Below, one piece after another: positions 1 through 6,177 of a stretch of DNA of 31,966 bases. The stretch spans positions 1-31,966 of the IMG/VR virus record IMGVR_UViG_3300034073_001851; one strand, written 5' to 3'. Every line of letters begins with the position of its first letter. Position 1 is the first letter of the stretch. This stretch comes from a virus. The notes under the pieces are model-generated. The model made no database searches and had not been told where the DNA came from. It worked only from the letters and a program-made list of their open reading frames with translations. The position numbers and the translations under genes are program-made.

Positions 1-379
1 AAGCAAAAAACCTTTTCATTGTTTCAGATGATGATGCATCAACATGGGTATCAAACAAATCATTTCCATCATTCAAATACTTCTTAATTCGTACTTGTTC
101 AAAAGAAAATCCAGGTTTCCAAAAAAATGTTTCTGGCACATTCTTTCTGTAAACTTGAACAGCAGCAATCAAATGATCAACAACCTTATTATGTAAAGCA
201 GTATCAATAGAACTATGTTGTGTGAAATTTAGTTGTGTGAAGTTTGGTGTTTTGTTTAAATCAAAACGTTGGTGAAGTTCCGGGTTGTTTTCAAATAATG
301 AAATTAATTGCTCACATAATTCTGGAGTCATAGTCCCATCAATAACAGCACAAAAATCTCTCAATGCAAGTTCAGTCAT
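1..379 (-). CDS. 2OG-Fe(II) oxygenase (prolyl-4-hydroxylase-like), C-terminus outside window
   Basis: The minus frame from the ATG at 379 stays open to the window edge (about 126 codons visible). The visible part ends with a stretch containing FDTHVDA about 110 residues in. The H-x-D pair fits the first two iron ligands of the double-stranded beta-helix dioxygenases, and the preceding RIKKYLNDG fits the strand before them. Such enzymes hydroxylate protein or nucleic acid substrates using 2-oxoglutarate and O2, and are common in T4-like phages. The distal histidine and the 2OG-binding arginine lie beyond the window. The start is coupled to the upstream kinase (TGA, one base, ATG). The family call rests on a short motif and general resemblance. 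Confidence 0.7.
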   Translation of the reverse strand, partial: MTELALRDFCAVIDGTMTPELCEQLISLFENNPELHQRFDLNKTPNFTQLNFTQHSSIDTALHNKVVDHLIAAVQVYRKNVPETFFWKPGFSFEQVRIKKYLNDGNDLFDTHVDASSSETMKRFFA

Positions 380-380
380 T

Positions 381-857
381 TCAATTCCTTTCATTTTGGG
401 CAAACTGTATTTCATCAAACCCTTCTTCTTTTAATGGAAAATCACGAGTCACAATCATTCTAGAAAGAACTTCTACGGGAATTATCTTTCCAGGTCTATT
501 CTTTAATCTCTCATTTAAGTCAGTTGGATTATCAAAATATACAGCAATCTTTTTATAATGTGATGGAACTAGTTTAAGTTTCTTTGCACGTGATTTGAAA
601 GTCAAATTAACTTGGTCCCATATCACATCATCATTTCTATCAAATGCATATCGTGCAATCTTATGTGATACCTTTTCTGCAAATGAATATGATAAATCGT
701 CAAACATCTGATTGTAAGTTAATCGATGTTTATCGGCAATCATTTGAATGATATCGTCTGTAGATATGATTGTGGTGGGTTGGTCAGTTTTGAAGTTCTG
801 GCACCATGTTGTTTTTCCACTTCCTGGCAATCCAACTAGCATATAGAATGTGTTCAT
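381..857 (-). CDS. P-loop nucleotide/polynucleotide kinase-like ATPase
   Basis: 158 aa. A Walker A motif GLPGSGKTTW stands at residues 9-18, directly after the first strand. This is typical of small kinases of the T4 polynucleotide kinase/zeta-toxin-like AAA_33 group, which phosphorylate nucleic acid ends or small molecules. ISTDD follows as the likely substrate-side strand, and WDQVN may be the Walker B-like strand. I chose the internal ATG at 857 because GGAG lies six bases upstream; a longer form from 869 would start inside that RBS. Only a kinase domain is present, without the phosphatase domain of T4 Pnkp. It precedes the oxygenase gene and is coupled to it. Confidence 0.75.
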   Translation of the reverse strand: MNTFYMLVGLPGSGKTTWCQNFKTDQPTTIISTDDIIQMIADKHRLTYNQMFDDLSYSFAEKVSHKIARYAFDRNDDVIWDQVNLTFKSRAKKLKLVPSHYKKIAVYFDNPTDLNERLKNRPGKIIPVEVLSRMIVTRDFPLKEEGFDEIQFAQNERN

Positions 858-891
858 GATGTTCTCCATATTGTGTATGGTATTTAGGTAA

Positions 892-922
892 CAAAAAAGG
901 CAGGAACCGAAGTTCCCGCCTC
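892..922 (-). terminator. Rho-independent terminator
   Basis: On the minus strand, AGGCGGGAAC-TTCG-GTTCCTGCCT is followed by TTTTT. A GC-rich stem with a UUCG tetraloop and a U-run ends the unit of the 930..1253 gene. Confidence 0.9.
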
Positions 923-929
923 GTTTGAG

Positions 930-1253
930 TTATGCTGCTTCTGCCATTTCGTTCTTCTCATCAGCATTCTGCTTCAAAGCATCAACTGTATTCTGGGGTG
1001 CTTCAGCAGCCATAAAACTATCATATCCAAGTTGGGTAATGGTAAGAGTTGCGTCTTCACCAACACCATCCTTAACTGCCAGTCCCTTCTTCACAAGAGA
1101 AGAAGTAGAACCAGCAAATGACCGCTTCTTTTCAAAGAGGTTGCAAGAATGCGACCAAACAGGATTACCAACCGGGTGCTTACCATCGTGAAACTGACTA
1201 GAGATAATACCACGAAGAGCAAGCTTCTCATTAGCAGTAAGAGTGATAGTCAT
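930..1253 (-). CDS. Conserved phage hypothetical protein, possible small winged-helix
   Basis: 107 aa from the ATG at 1253, chosen because AAAGGGAAC lies just upstream; the frame is open further but has no RBS there. The N-terminal two-thirds (LTANEKLALRGI, then SSLVKKGLAVKDG and LTITQLGYD) has the helix-helix-helix-beta-hairpin look of a winged-helix fold. The C-terminus is an acidic, Ala/Glu-rich tail (NEMAEAA). It is driven by its own strong promoter (1284..1312) and closed by a terminator, so it forms a single-gene unit. Function is unknown; the fold is inferred only from pattern. Confidence 0.8.
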   Translation of the reverse strand: MTITLTANEKLALRGIISSQFHDGKHPVGNPVWSHSCNLFEKKRSFAGSTSSLVKKGLAVKDGVGEDATLTITQLGYDSFMAAEAPQNTVDALKQNADEKNEMAEAA

Positions 1254-1283
1254 TTTTGTTCCCTTTCTCATCATTATGTTCAT

Positions 1284-1312
1284 ACTATAGCACAGGGTTT
1301 AGTTCAAGTCAA
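1284..1312 (-). promoter_or_regulatory. Sigma70-type promoter
   Basis: TTGACT, 17 bp, TATAGT with TGC just before the -10. It reads into 930..1253 and overlaps the 3' end of the upstream gene 1309..1572. Confidence 0.9.
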
Positions 1313-1572
1313 GCACTTTGTTGAGAGGTGGGTATGCTAGATTGCATATCTCGCAATCCCCTCTCCAATTGTTGCATATGTTCCAGTTCACTTTCCAATC
1401 TATTAGTACGACTAGCAAGTGAAATATATGATTGCATCATATATCCGAGAGCATAATGAACAGACTTTTCTTTCTCCATAAGTCTAACCACTCGGACTAC
1501 GGTATCCGTGAATTCTGAGTATTGCATAGTCAACCTCATTCCAAGTTGAAACATCGGATCAGTGAAGGCCAT
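1309..1572 (-). CDS. Hypothetical phage protein, helical
   Basis: 87 aa, with AAGGAGG before the ATG at 1572. The sequence is predominantly helical. Residues from about 45 on (RTNRLESELEHMQQLERG) have leucine/methionine heptad-like spacing that suggests a coiled coil. There is no catalytic motif. It has its own promoter at 1599..1627, and the last codons overlap the -35 box of the next promoter. I do not recognise the family. Confidence 0.75.
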   Translation of the reverse strand: MAFTDPMFQLGMRLTMQYSEFTDTVVRVVRLMEKEKSVHYALGYMMQSYISLASRTNRLESELEHMQQLERGLRDMQSSIPTSQQSA

Positions 1573-1598
1573 TTTTGTCCCTCCTTGATTATGTACCT

Positions 1599-1627
1599 AT
1601 AATAACATACCTCTCTGTATTTGTCAA
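1599..1627 (-). promoter_or_regulatory. Sigma70-type promoter
   Basis: TTGACA, 17 bp, TATTAT with TGT before the -10. It drives 1309..1572 and is back-to-back with the plus-strand late-type motif at 1640..1647. Confidence 0.85.
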
Positions 1628-1639
1628 GCACTTTTTTCA

Positions 1640-1647
1640 TATAAATA
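1640..1647 (+). promoter_or_regulatory. T4-type late promoter motif TATAAATA
   Basis: An exact TATAAATA on the plus strand. With T4 late spacing, transcription would begin about six bases after the last A, at the ATG of the plus-strand gene at 1653. The motif is seen directly; its use as a late promoter is inferred from T4. Confidence 0.6.
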
Positions 1648-1652
1648 GATGT

Positions 1653-1895
1653 ATGCTGATACTTAGAAAAACAAGTCTAGTCACATTAGACATATTCTAT
1701 TATATTCCAGATTATCCGATGCTTGTCAACGAGTTTGTTTGGCAAACAGAAGACATTGTTCCTGATATTCCGAGGGTACATAAGTTTCTGAAGTTCTGGA
1801 AAGAAAACAATTTGGCAGTTATAAATCAGATACTAATTTCACATTCAGATAAATCAAACATGAATATAACAGACTTCTATGAGAAATTAAATTGA
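1653..1895 (+). CDS. Usg-like protein
   Basis: About 80 aa, one of only two convincing plus-strand genes. The core LDIFYYIPDYP-MLVNEFVWQ then PDIPRVHKFLKFWKE, with a late ISHS, matches the pattern I know for the Usg family (LYHLPDHP..LQTYVWQ..PRFP.L.RFL.FW). Usg is a protein of unknown function typical of alphaproteobacteria. No good Shine-Dalgarno precedes the ATG at 1653, but TATAAATA lies five bases upstream, so a leaderless late transcript is possible. The frame is open upstream to 1575 through the divergent promoter, which is unlikely to be coding. It converges on the hairpin at 1897..1921. Confidence 0.75.
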   Translation: MLILRKTSLVTLDIFYYIPDYPMLVNEFVWQTEDIVPDIPRVHKFLKFWKENNLAVINQILISHSDKSNMNITDFYEKLN

Positions 1896-1896
1896 A

Positions 1897-1921
1897 AAGA
1901 ATCAGGGGACCGAAGTCCCCC
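1897..1921. terminator. Bidirectional terminator hairpin
   Basis: GGGGAC-CGAA-GTCCCC on the plus strand reads as a UUCG-loop hairpin on the minus strand. The minus-strand side runs into TGATTCTTTT, the plus side into CAATTT. It sits between the converging genes 1653..1895 and 1930..2097. Confidence 0.8.
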
Positions 1922-1929
1922 AATTTAGT

Positions 1930-2097
1930 TCAATGATATGTTACCCATTCATCATATAGAAAAACACATATAATGACATTTCGTTCAGATTTAATCGCAC
2001 AAGTGCAATCATATCCTTCTGCTACCTTCTTTGCGTCTTCTAAAGAATCACTATATGTGTAATCAAAGTTCTCATTCATGGGTATAATGGTAAACAT
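1930..2097 (-). CDS. Small hypothetical phage protein
   Basis: 55 aa, beginning MFTIIPMNENFDYTYSD. Its ATG overlaps the stop of the previous gene (TAATG), with GAGG nine bases upstream, so it is translationally coupled. The order strand, helix (LEDAKKVAEGYDC), strand (VIICVFLYDEW) is typical of small phage inhibitor-like proteins. Two cysteines form a C-x-C (YDCTCAI). No family is recognised. Confidence 0.8.
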   Translation of the reverse strand: MFTIIPMNENFDYTYSDSLEDAKKVAEGYDCTCAIKSERNVIICVFLYDEWVTYH

Positions 2098-2231
2098 TAT
2101 CGAACCTCGATTGTGAACTTTTGATTGTTTGAAAGAAGACTATCAATCGTTGATTGAATCTCTTTCATTGCACCATTGATTCGTGCAACAATCCGAGTCT
2201 TGGTATTATCAAATACGGTAATAGTGATCAT
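2097..2231 (-). CDS. Small hypothetical phage protein
   Basis: 44 aa, MITITVFDN... to ...KFTIEVR, with GGAGGAAT before the ATG at 2231. It looks like two short beta strands around an amphipathic helix (VARINGAMKEIQSTIDSLL). It is first in the two-gene unit driven by the promoter at 2257..2284. Function unknown. Confidence 0.75.
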   Translation of the reverse strand: MITITVFDNTKTRIVARINGAMKEIQSTIDSLLSNNQKFTIEVR

Positions 2232-2252
2232 TGATTCCTCCGTTGAAGACAA

Positions 2253-2516
2253 TTACATCATACCACAAAATCGTCGGTTGTCAAGTGCAGGAGTTAGATA
2301 TGCTGCATTTTTCAAAAGACGAATCTCTTCGGGTTGTTCACAAAACTCATTGAGAGAATTGTGGACATGAAGTTCCCGTCCTATATCACGAATTGTTTTA
2401 GAAGGTGATGTTAGACGGAATTTAATAAAGTTCCAACAATCTCGTTCTACACGAGAACGAAAAAGTGTATGGACTGTGAAACAATCCTCAGATTCGATTA
2501 GCACTACCTTGAACAT
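2253..2516 (-). CDS. Hypothetical phage protein
   Basis: 87 aa, start MFKVVLIESEDCF, with GGGG in the end of the preceding gene as the likely RBS (the two genes are four bases apart). It begins with a beta hairpin, followed by basic helical segments (RSRVERDCWNFIKFR, KTIRDIGRELHVH). The last codons overlap the next promoter's -10. There is no recognised domain. Confidence 0.7.
   Translation of the reverse strand: MFKVVLIESEDCFTVHTLFRSRVERDCWNFIKFRLTSPSKTIRDIGRELHVHNSLNEFCEQPEEIRLLKNAAYLTPALDNRRFCGMM
2257..2284 (-). promoter_or_regulatory. Sigma70-type promoter
   Basis: TTGACA, 16 bp, TATGAT with TGG before the -10. It lies inside the 3' end of 2253..2516 and drives 2231 to 1930. Confidence 0.75.
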
Positions 2517-2520
2517 TTGC

Positions 2521-2700
2521 TTACCCCAATAGGTCTATTAGGTTTCCCTTACTATCAACTGCCTTGACACGTTTACCAGCAAAACTGGATTGTGTCAATT
2601 TCATCTGTTGAATTACATACCTATCGTTTAAGTTTTCAATAATGCGAACTGGCATCCAATTGCCACCTACATCTTGAATCATAATAGTTACGTTATTCAT
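2521..2700 (-). CDS. Small hypothetical phage protein
   Basis: 59 aa, MNNVTIMIQDVGGNW..., with AGGAAAC before the ATG at 2700. It is beta-rich at the start (VTIMIQDVGGNWMPVRII), ending in KRVKAVDSKGNLIDLLG, like a small SH3 or barrel fold. A TATAAATA motif lies ten bases upstream at 2711..2718, which suggests late transcription. It is coupled to 2253..2516 downstream. Function unknown. Confidence 0.75.
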   Translation of the reverse strand: MNNVTIMIQDVGGNWMPVRIIENLNDRYVIQQMKLTQSSFAGKRVKAVDSKGNLIDLLG

Positions 2701-2710
2701 TTTAGTTTCC

Positions 2711-2718
2711 TATTTATA
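2711..2718 (-). promoter_or_regulatory. T4-type late promoter motif TATAAATA
   Basis: An exact TATAAATA on the minus strand just after the U-run of the upstream terminator. With T4 spacing it would give a leader of only about five bases for 2521..2700. It could also be chance in AT-rich DNA. Confidence 0.45.
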
Positions 2719-2750
2719 TAAAAAAAGGATGGCAAATTAATGCCATCCAT
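2719..2750 (-). terminator. Rho-independent terminator
   Basis: GGATGGCA-TTAATT-TGCCATCC followed by a run of T on the minus strand. The stem overlaps the last codons and stop of 2737..2910. Confidence 0.9.
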
Positions 2751-2910
2751 TTAGTGGGGAGTAAGTTTCAAAGTGCTCTGCAATTCCATCCATGATATAA
2801 GCAAGAGAACATTCAAAACCAGACTTCTCTGCTTTCTCAATCGCAGAAACGATATCGTTTCCACGGTAGATGGGAGTGCCAAAGTTGATCAGTGTAACAA
2901 GATAAGTCAT
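2737..2910 (-). CDS. Small hypothetical phage protein
   Basis: 57 aa starting MTYLVTLINFGTPIYRG. The ATG at 2910 is chosen because AAGGAGAT stands before it; the frame is open upstream through the promoter. A strand-turn-helix start (DIVSAIEKAEKSGFEC) with an aromatic tail (HFETYSPLNGWH) resembles the many small early proteins of large phages. It is a single-gene unit with its own promoter and terminator. Confidence 0.8.
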   Translation of the reverse strand: MTYLVTLINFGTPIYRGNDIVSAIEKAEKSGFECSLAYIMDGIAEHFETYSPLNGWH

Positions 2911-2938
2911 CCCGTATCTCCTTTTCAACGATGAACAT

Positions 2939-2967
2939 ACTATAGCACAGGGTAGGATGGATGTCAA
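2939..2967 (-). promoter_or_regulatory. Sigma70-type promoter
   Basis: TTGACA, 17 bp, TATAGT with TGC before the -10; drives 2737..2910. Confidence 0.9.
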
Positions 2968-3503
2968 GCAGGAAAAGATTTATACAAAACATATTTCATT
3001 CGAATATATTCTGGTAATTGTTTTGGGTCAAATAACATCCATGCACATCTTCCCGTGCCATTTCCATTAACAATTCTACCAGTTTCAGTTTCAAATTTTA
3101 TCAAATCAGAAACGATATGCATTTCAACTAAATGTTTAACAACATCTTGTCTTGCTTTAGCTGCTATATATTCAACTCTAAGCAAAAGCAAGCAAGGAAC
3201 TTTCCATTCATATAAACATTTTTTTATAAGGCTGTATCCTAAAGTAAATGGTGGATTTGTAATAACACCATCAATGTTATCTGGTTTAGACATCAAAGTA
3301 AAATCTCCTTGTAATACTTTTGGAGATTTTGGATTGATATCAGTTCCTAAAATCACATTGTCAAAATACTCTAGTATCCTTCCATCTCCAGCACATGGTT
3401 CCCACCATTTTTTATTAACATCGAGAAGAGGGCGAGCTAATTCAATAGCAGGAAATGGTGTTGGATAATATTCTAAATATTCTTTTTGTTTTCTATTTCT
3501 CAT
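2964..3503 (-). CDS. Small DNA adenine-type methyltransferase (class I SAM-dependent)
   Basis: 179 aa. After YYPTPFPAIELA, motif I reads EPCAGDG at residues 35-41 (SAM binding) and the catalytic motif IV is NPPF at 83-86. GTDIN sits in between as the acidic strand that contacts SAM. The order I then IV, with NPPF, is that of N6-adenine DNA methyltransferases. At 179 aa there is little room for a target recognition domain, so it is a minimal enzyme. Its ATG overlaps the stop of 3500..4048 (ATGA), tying it to the putative nuclease upstream. Whether it modifies phage or host DNA is unknown. Confidence 0.8.
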   Translation of the reverse strand: MRNRKQKEYLEYYPTPFPAIELARPLLDVNKKWWEPCAGDGRILEYFDNVILGTDINPKSPKVLQGDFTLMSKPDNIDGVITNPPFTLGYSLIKKCLYEWKVPCLLLLRVEYIAAKARQDVVKHLVEMHIVSDLIKFETETGRIVNGNGTGRCAWMLFDPKQLPEYIRMKYVLYKSFPA

Positions 3504-4048
3504 AAATAGTGAACCTTACATCCATTAACAGTTTCTGTTTTTTCAATCATGCTTTCTAGAAGATTCTCATGAATTCTAATTACATCATAACCAGCTTTTG
3601 TGGCGGGTTTTCTTTGCCATTCTTCCGATAAATTCTGAAGTGTATCATTCAATTTTTTAACATTAGTTGGGTTTCTAACATAATATGTGCGTAAAGGTGT
3701 TAGATTTTCTTTATGCCACACATTGAATATATAAAGATCGTGATTGATTAGACCTTTTGCATGAAAAGCAAAAGAAGCTTTGCCTTTATTTATTTTAGAA
3801 GTCTTGGTCTCTATTTTGATTTCTTTGTTATCAACTATCGTTTTTCCATCTTCACCATTTCTACTATAGTTGCAATTGTAATTAGGGTCTATTGACCGTA
3901 TTATTACAAAAAATTTCGTCAGACTTATAGTATCAGTTTCTAAAATATCTATTTCATGGTTTTTGTATATCACATTTCTTATTTCAATAATCTTTTCTAC
4001 AGAATTTATTATTTCTAAAACCGAAGAATCGTTTAAGTATTTTGCCAT
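3500..4048 (-). CDS. Putative PD-(D/E)xK-like nuclease paired with the methyltransferase
   Basis: 182 aa, start MAKYLNDSSVLEI, with GAGAT upstream of the ATG at 4048. A strand pair carries GEDGKTIVDNKEIKIETKTSK: acidic residues D67/D73 followed by E-T-K at residues 80-82, the spacing expected of a PD-(D/E)xK active site. The adjacent segment ASFAFHAKGL then DLYIFNVWH resembles restriction-endonuclease cores. It sits immediately upstream of, and overlapping, a DNA methyltransferase gene, as in a type II restriction-modification pair. I do not recognise a named family; the nuclease call is an inference from motif and neighbour. Confidence 0.5.
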   Translation of the reverse strand: MAKYLNDSSVLEIINSVEKIIEIRNVIYKNHEIDILETDTISLTKFFVIIRSIDPNYNCNYSRNGEDGKTIVDNKEIKIETKTSKINKGKASFAFHAKGLINHDLYIFNVWHKENLTPLRTYYVRNPTNVKKLNDTLQNLSEEWQRKPATKAGYDVIRIHENLLESMIEKTETVNGCKVHYL

Positions 4049-4087
4049 TATTCATCTCGCAGTATTCAATTGTTTGAGTTAAAATAT

Positions 4088-4249
4088 TTACCAGTCAACC
4101 TTATACCCATCTTTTTCAGGATATTGTTTGCGCCAATAAAACGCAGCATCCATCATAGCGTGACCACTCATTTTTGTATATTCCACGGTCTTTACTACAT
4201 TACCATCTTTGGTAATAGTAAGGGTGTATGTGCCCCAAGGTCTGGTCAT
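4088..4249 (-). CDS. Small hypothetical phage protein
   Basis: 53 aa, MTRPWGTYTLTITKDG..., start at 4249 with AAAGGGAAC before it. It has an antiparallel strand pair (YTLTITKDGNVVKTVEYTK), then a helix and WRKQYPEKDGYKVDW. It has its own promoter (4277..4305). Function unknown. Confidence 0.75.
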   Translation of the reverse strand: MTRPWGTYTLTITKDGNVVKTVEYTKMSGHAMMDAAFYWRKQYPEKDGYKVDW

Positions 4250-4276
4250 TTCGTTCCCTTTCTTTTGCATGACTAT

Positions 4277-4305
4277 AATATAACATATATCATAGATGTT
4301 GTCAA
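4277..4305 (-). promoter_or_regulatory. Sigma70-type promoter
   Basis: TTGACA, 17 bp, TATATT with TGT before the -10; drives 4088..4249 and possibly the nuclease/methyltransferase pair behind it. Confidence 0.8.
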
Positions 4306-4331
4306 GCAGGATTTGCTCAGACTACGGAATC

Positions 4332-4423
4332 TGAAGTTGTCGATAACCAAGAGTGTTTTGTATATTACATTGGTCCTGTGAAGGCAGACTTTATATACAG
4401 AACACTCTTTTGAAGTTGTCGAT
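4332..4423. repeat. Inverted repeat flanked by 13-bp direct repeats
   Basis: In the non-coding gap 4306-4438, TGAAGTTGTCGAT occurs twice in direct orientation (4332-4344 and 4411-4423). Inside them are near-perfect inverted arms (4349-4365 and 4393-4409, 16 of 17 matching) around a loop of about 27 bases. The layout resembles a miniature mobile element with target duplication, or a structured RNA. No ORF of note lies here. Confidence 0.7.
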
Positions 4424-4432
4424 TGTTGCACA

Positions 4433-4468
4433 TAAAAAGAAACCCCCAGGTTTCCCCAGGGGTTTCTT
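4433..4468 (-). terminator. Rho-independent terminator
   Basis: GAAACCCCTGGGG-AAA-CCTGGGGGTTTC followed by TTTTT on the minus strand, just after the DUF932 gene. Confidence 0.9.
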
Positions 4469-4470
4469 GA

Positions 4471-5439
4471 TTAGGCAGCCTCAGCAAAGTCCACTGCCTT
4501 TTCCAGTGCCAGAATCTTCTTCTGACGATTTGGACCGTACCAAGCAGAAGTCAATCGGGTATCTTGCGACTGACCAAGAACGTGGTCAATAACAAAGGTA
4601 GCAGAATTGTATGCCTGCCACCAAGTACCCCGACCGAAATCTGCACCGGGCTGTGTATCGAGTGCATCATAAGCAGTCTGTCCGGGACGAGACAACTTAT
4701 CTTCAGCATCGTCCTTCTTTGAAGTAGAAGGAAACACAGTCTGATAGTACTCCTTTAGAGAATCTACGCTGAATTTCTTCCGAGAAAGAAACTCTGCCAT
4801 CTCCTTATAGGAGCCCATGTTGTTCTTAGCAATGCCAAGCGTCTGCTTCACAAGATCAGCATCGAACTTACGACGATGATTCAGACGAACAACCATATCT
4901 TTCTTTTGCCCAAGGGCAAGAGTCAGAGTATTGTTGCACACAACACGGATGGCAGTGAATCGAACATCGACGCACTTGCCATACTCATGAGGATTAGAAA
5001 AGAGTAGATATGAATCTACTTGATCATCCCCAAGGATTGAGAATGAGTCCTTAACTTTCGCCAAGGCCCAAACCATGTTACCCTGCTTGAGTGAACCAGC
5101 AGTGTTCATTTCCATATCACCTTCAGCAACGAATTCGGTGAAGAACTCAAATGCTTCAGTGTTCTGGACAGGCTCCCAATCAGAAGAAATATGAGTGAGA
5201 ATACGATTGTCCGAAGAACGAACAAGCACATCCTTACCGGTATAAATCTTCTCTTCACCCAACTGGATGAACTGCGGATGCCGATCAACTGTCCAATCAA
5301 GTCCAGCCTTTCCTAGCATCTGCATAGGAGTGAGATCGTTATGAACAGGAACACCAAGGCCATGCCAAGGAGTCTGATACTGTTCAAGGTTAGACCCTTG
5401 CGAGTGAGCATAGGCCATCGTCTCGATTTCATGCGACAT
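4471..5439 (-). CDS. DUF932 (TIGR03299-type) phage/plasmid protein
   Basis: 322 aa. The N-terminus MAYAHSQG..PWHGLG and the middle KCVDVRFTAIRVVCNNTL are hallmarks of the DUF932 family found on phages and plasmids. Its role is unproven; links to DNA metabolism or anti-defence have been suggested. The C-terminus has the usual TAYDALDTQPGAD..GTWW-AYNS..ID block. The ATG at 5439 has GGGAGAT upstream, with a promoter at 5467..5495 and a second at 5611..5639. A strong terminator follows. Length is normal for the family and no damage is seen. Confidence 0.9.
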   Translation of the reverse strand: MSHEIETMAYAHSQGSNLEQYQTPWHGLGVPVHNDLTPMQMLGKAGLDWTVDRHPQFIQLGEEKIYTGKDVLVRSSDNRILTHISSDWEPVQNTEAFEFFTEFVAEGDMEMNTAGSLKQGNMVWALAKVKDSFSILGDDQVDSYLLFSNPHEYGKCVDVRFTAIRVVCNNTLTLALGQKKDMVVRLNHRRKFDADLVKQTLGIAKNNMGSYKEMAEFLSRKKFSVDSLKEYYQTVFPSTSKKDDAEDKLSRPGQTAYDALDTQPGADFGRGTWWQAYNSATFVIDHVLGQSQDTRLTSAWYGPNRQKKILALEKAVDFAEAA

Positions 5440-5466
5440 AGGTTATCTCCCGTCGTTTATAAATGT

Positions 5467-5495
5467 ACCTTACATCAAGTTACATAAGATGTCAA
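5467..5495 (-). promoter_or_regulatory. Sigma70-type promoter (proximal, DUF932)
   Basis: TTGACA, 17 bp, TAAGGT (weak -10). Its -35 side is part of an inverted repeat with 5574-5595. Confidence 0.7.
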
Positions 5496-5595
5496 GCACA
5501 AAGTCCACACCAGCAAAATAAAGGCATTTTACTCTGTTCACGGCAATCAATTGTATAACAACAAATGGTGCCGATGTGGACGTTGTGCTTGACCT
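5489..5595. repeat. Imperfect inverted repeat of a promoter -35 region
   Basis: The minus-strand segment covering the DUF932 -35 (5489-5510, TGTGGACTTTGTGCTTGAC) recurs on the plus strand at 5574-5595 (TGTGGACGTTGTGCTTGAC), 19 of 22 matching, around a loop of about 63 bases. The plus copy has no clear -10 at 17 bp and no gene to its right. Confidence 0.6.
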
Positions 5596-5610
5596 TCTCA
5601 AGTGTCCTGT

Positions 5611-5639
5611 ATAGTAGCAGGTCTTTTAAGAAAAGTCAA
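5611..5639 (-). promoter_or_regulatory. Sigma70-type promoter (distal)
   Basis: TTGACT, 17 bp, TACTAT with TGC before the -10. It reads leftward through the inverted repeat towards DUF932, giving a leader of about 165 bases. It lies just downstream of the tRNA gene. Confidence 0.75.
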
Positions 5640-5653
5640 GCACTTTTTTGATA

Positions 5654-5724
5654 CTACCACAGTGGGATTTAAACCCACGCTCCTAAGTACAACTTAGTGT
5701 TTTAGATCACTAAACTATGTGGTA
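5654..5724 (-). tRNA. tRNA, probably Thr (anticodon UGU)
   Basis: The acceptor arm TACCACA/TGTGGTA is preserved, U8-A9 is followed by a D-arm GTTT...AAAC, and the T-arm is GTGGG-TTTAAAT-CCCAC. The anticodon loop GTTGTAC gives UGU on a four-base-pair stem plus an A-G mismatch. The variable loop is only three bases, so the gene is slightly degenerate. No CCA is encoded. It is probably co-transcribed with 5736..6032. Confidence 0.75.
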
Positions 5725-5735
5725 GTACTGATGAA

Positions 5736-6032
5736 TTAATGATCAGAGAATCCGAAGTTCTCTCGTTCCTCATCCGTCATTAGTTCATCACAGATGGCAA
5801 ACAAATCACCATCCTGGTAAAGGTACCACTCCTTTCCATTCTTGTCAACATACTTTGCAGTTGTAAGAACAGAATCCCAAGTTTCCCAATACCATTCATT
5901 CTCCGGACCTTCAACCAGAACTTGCAAATCATCAGGATGAATGCCGTTCCAGTTGTCGGAACAATACTCCGCAAAGAATTGCGGAACATATACTCCACGA
6001 GAATCCGAAGCAAGAATCTCAATTCCAGACAT
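5736..6032 (-). CDS. Hypothetical phage protein
   Basis: 98 aa, MSGIEILASDSRGVYVPQFFAEY..., with CGGAGAAC before the ATG at 6032. It is acidic and rich in Trp/Tyr (ENEWYWETWDSV, KEWYLYQDGDLFAICDELM), a composition shared by a widespread family of small phage and bacterial hypothetical proteins. It has its own strong promoter. Function unknown. A longer frame in another register (5780..6091) is a shadow. Confidence 0.85.
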   Translation of the reverse strand: MSGIEILASDSRGVYVPQFFAEYCSDNWNGIHPDDLQVLVEGPENEWYWETWDSVLTTAKYVDKNGKEWYLYQDGDLFAICDELMTDEERENFGFSDH

Positions 6033-6058
6033 TTAAGTTCTCCGTTATTGATACAAGA

Positions 6059-6087
6059 ACTATACCAAACCTTTTCATAAGAGTCAA
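6059..6087 (-). promoter_or_regulatory. Sigma70-type promoter
   Basis: TTGACT, 17 bp, TATAGT with TGG before the -10; drives 5736..6032 and probably the tRNA behind it. Confidence 0.9.
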
Positions 6088-6177
6088 ACACTTTTTTTGG
6101 GCAACTTATGTTGCCGTGTAGACCAGATATGCAGTCAGTGCATGACTCTTAGGAAAAGATGAAGATGCAACTCCCCA

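Noticed and set aside
3055-3468. 137-codon plus-strand open frame
   Set aside because: Antisense to the methyltransferase with its clear motifs.
5588-5615. Plus-strand promoter TTGACC...TATAGT
   Set aside because: Spacer is only 15 bp and no plus-strand gene lies downstream; better explained as the mirrored copy of the DUF932 -35 region.
6098-6116. Hairpin GGCAAC-TTAT-GTTGCC
   Set aside because: A run of A, not T, follows on the minus strand and no gene ends into it on the plus strand, so it is not a terminator I can support.
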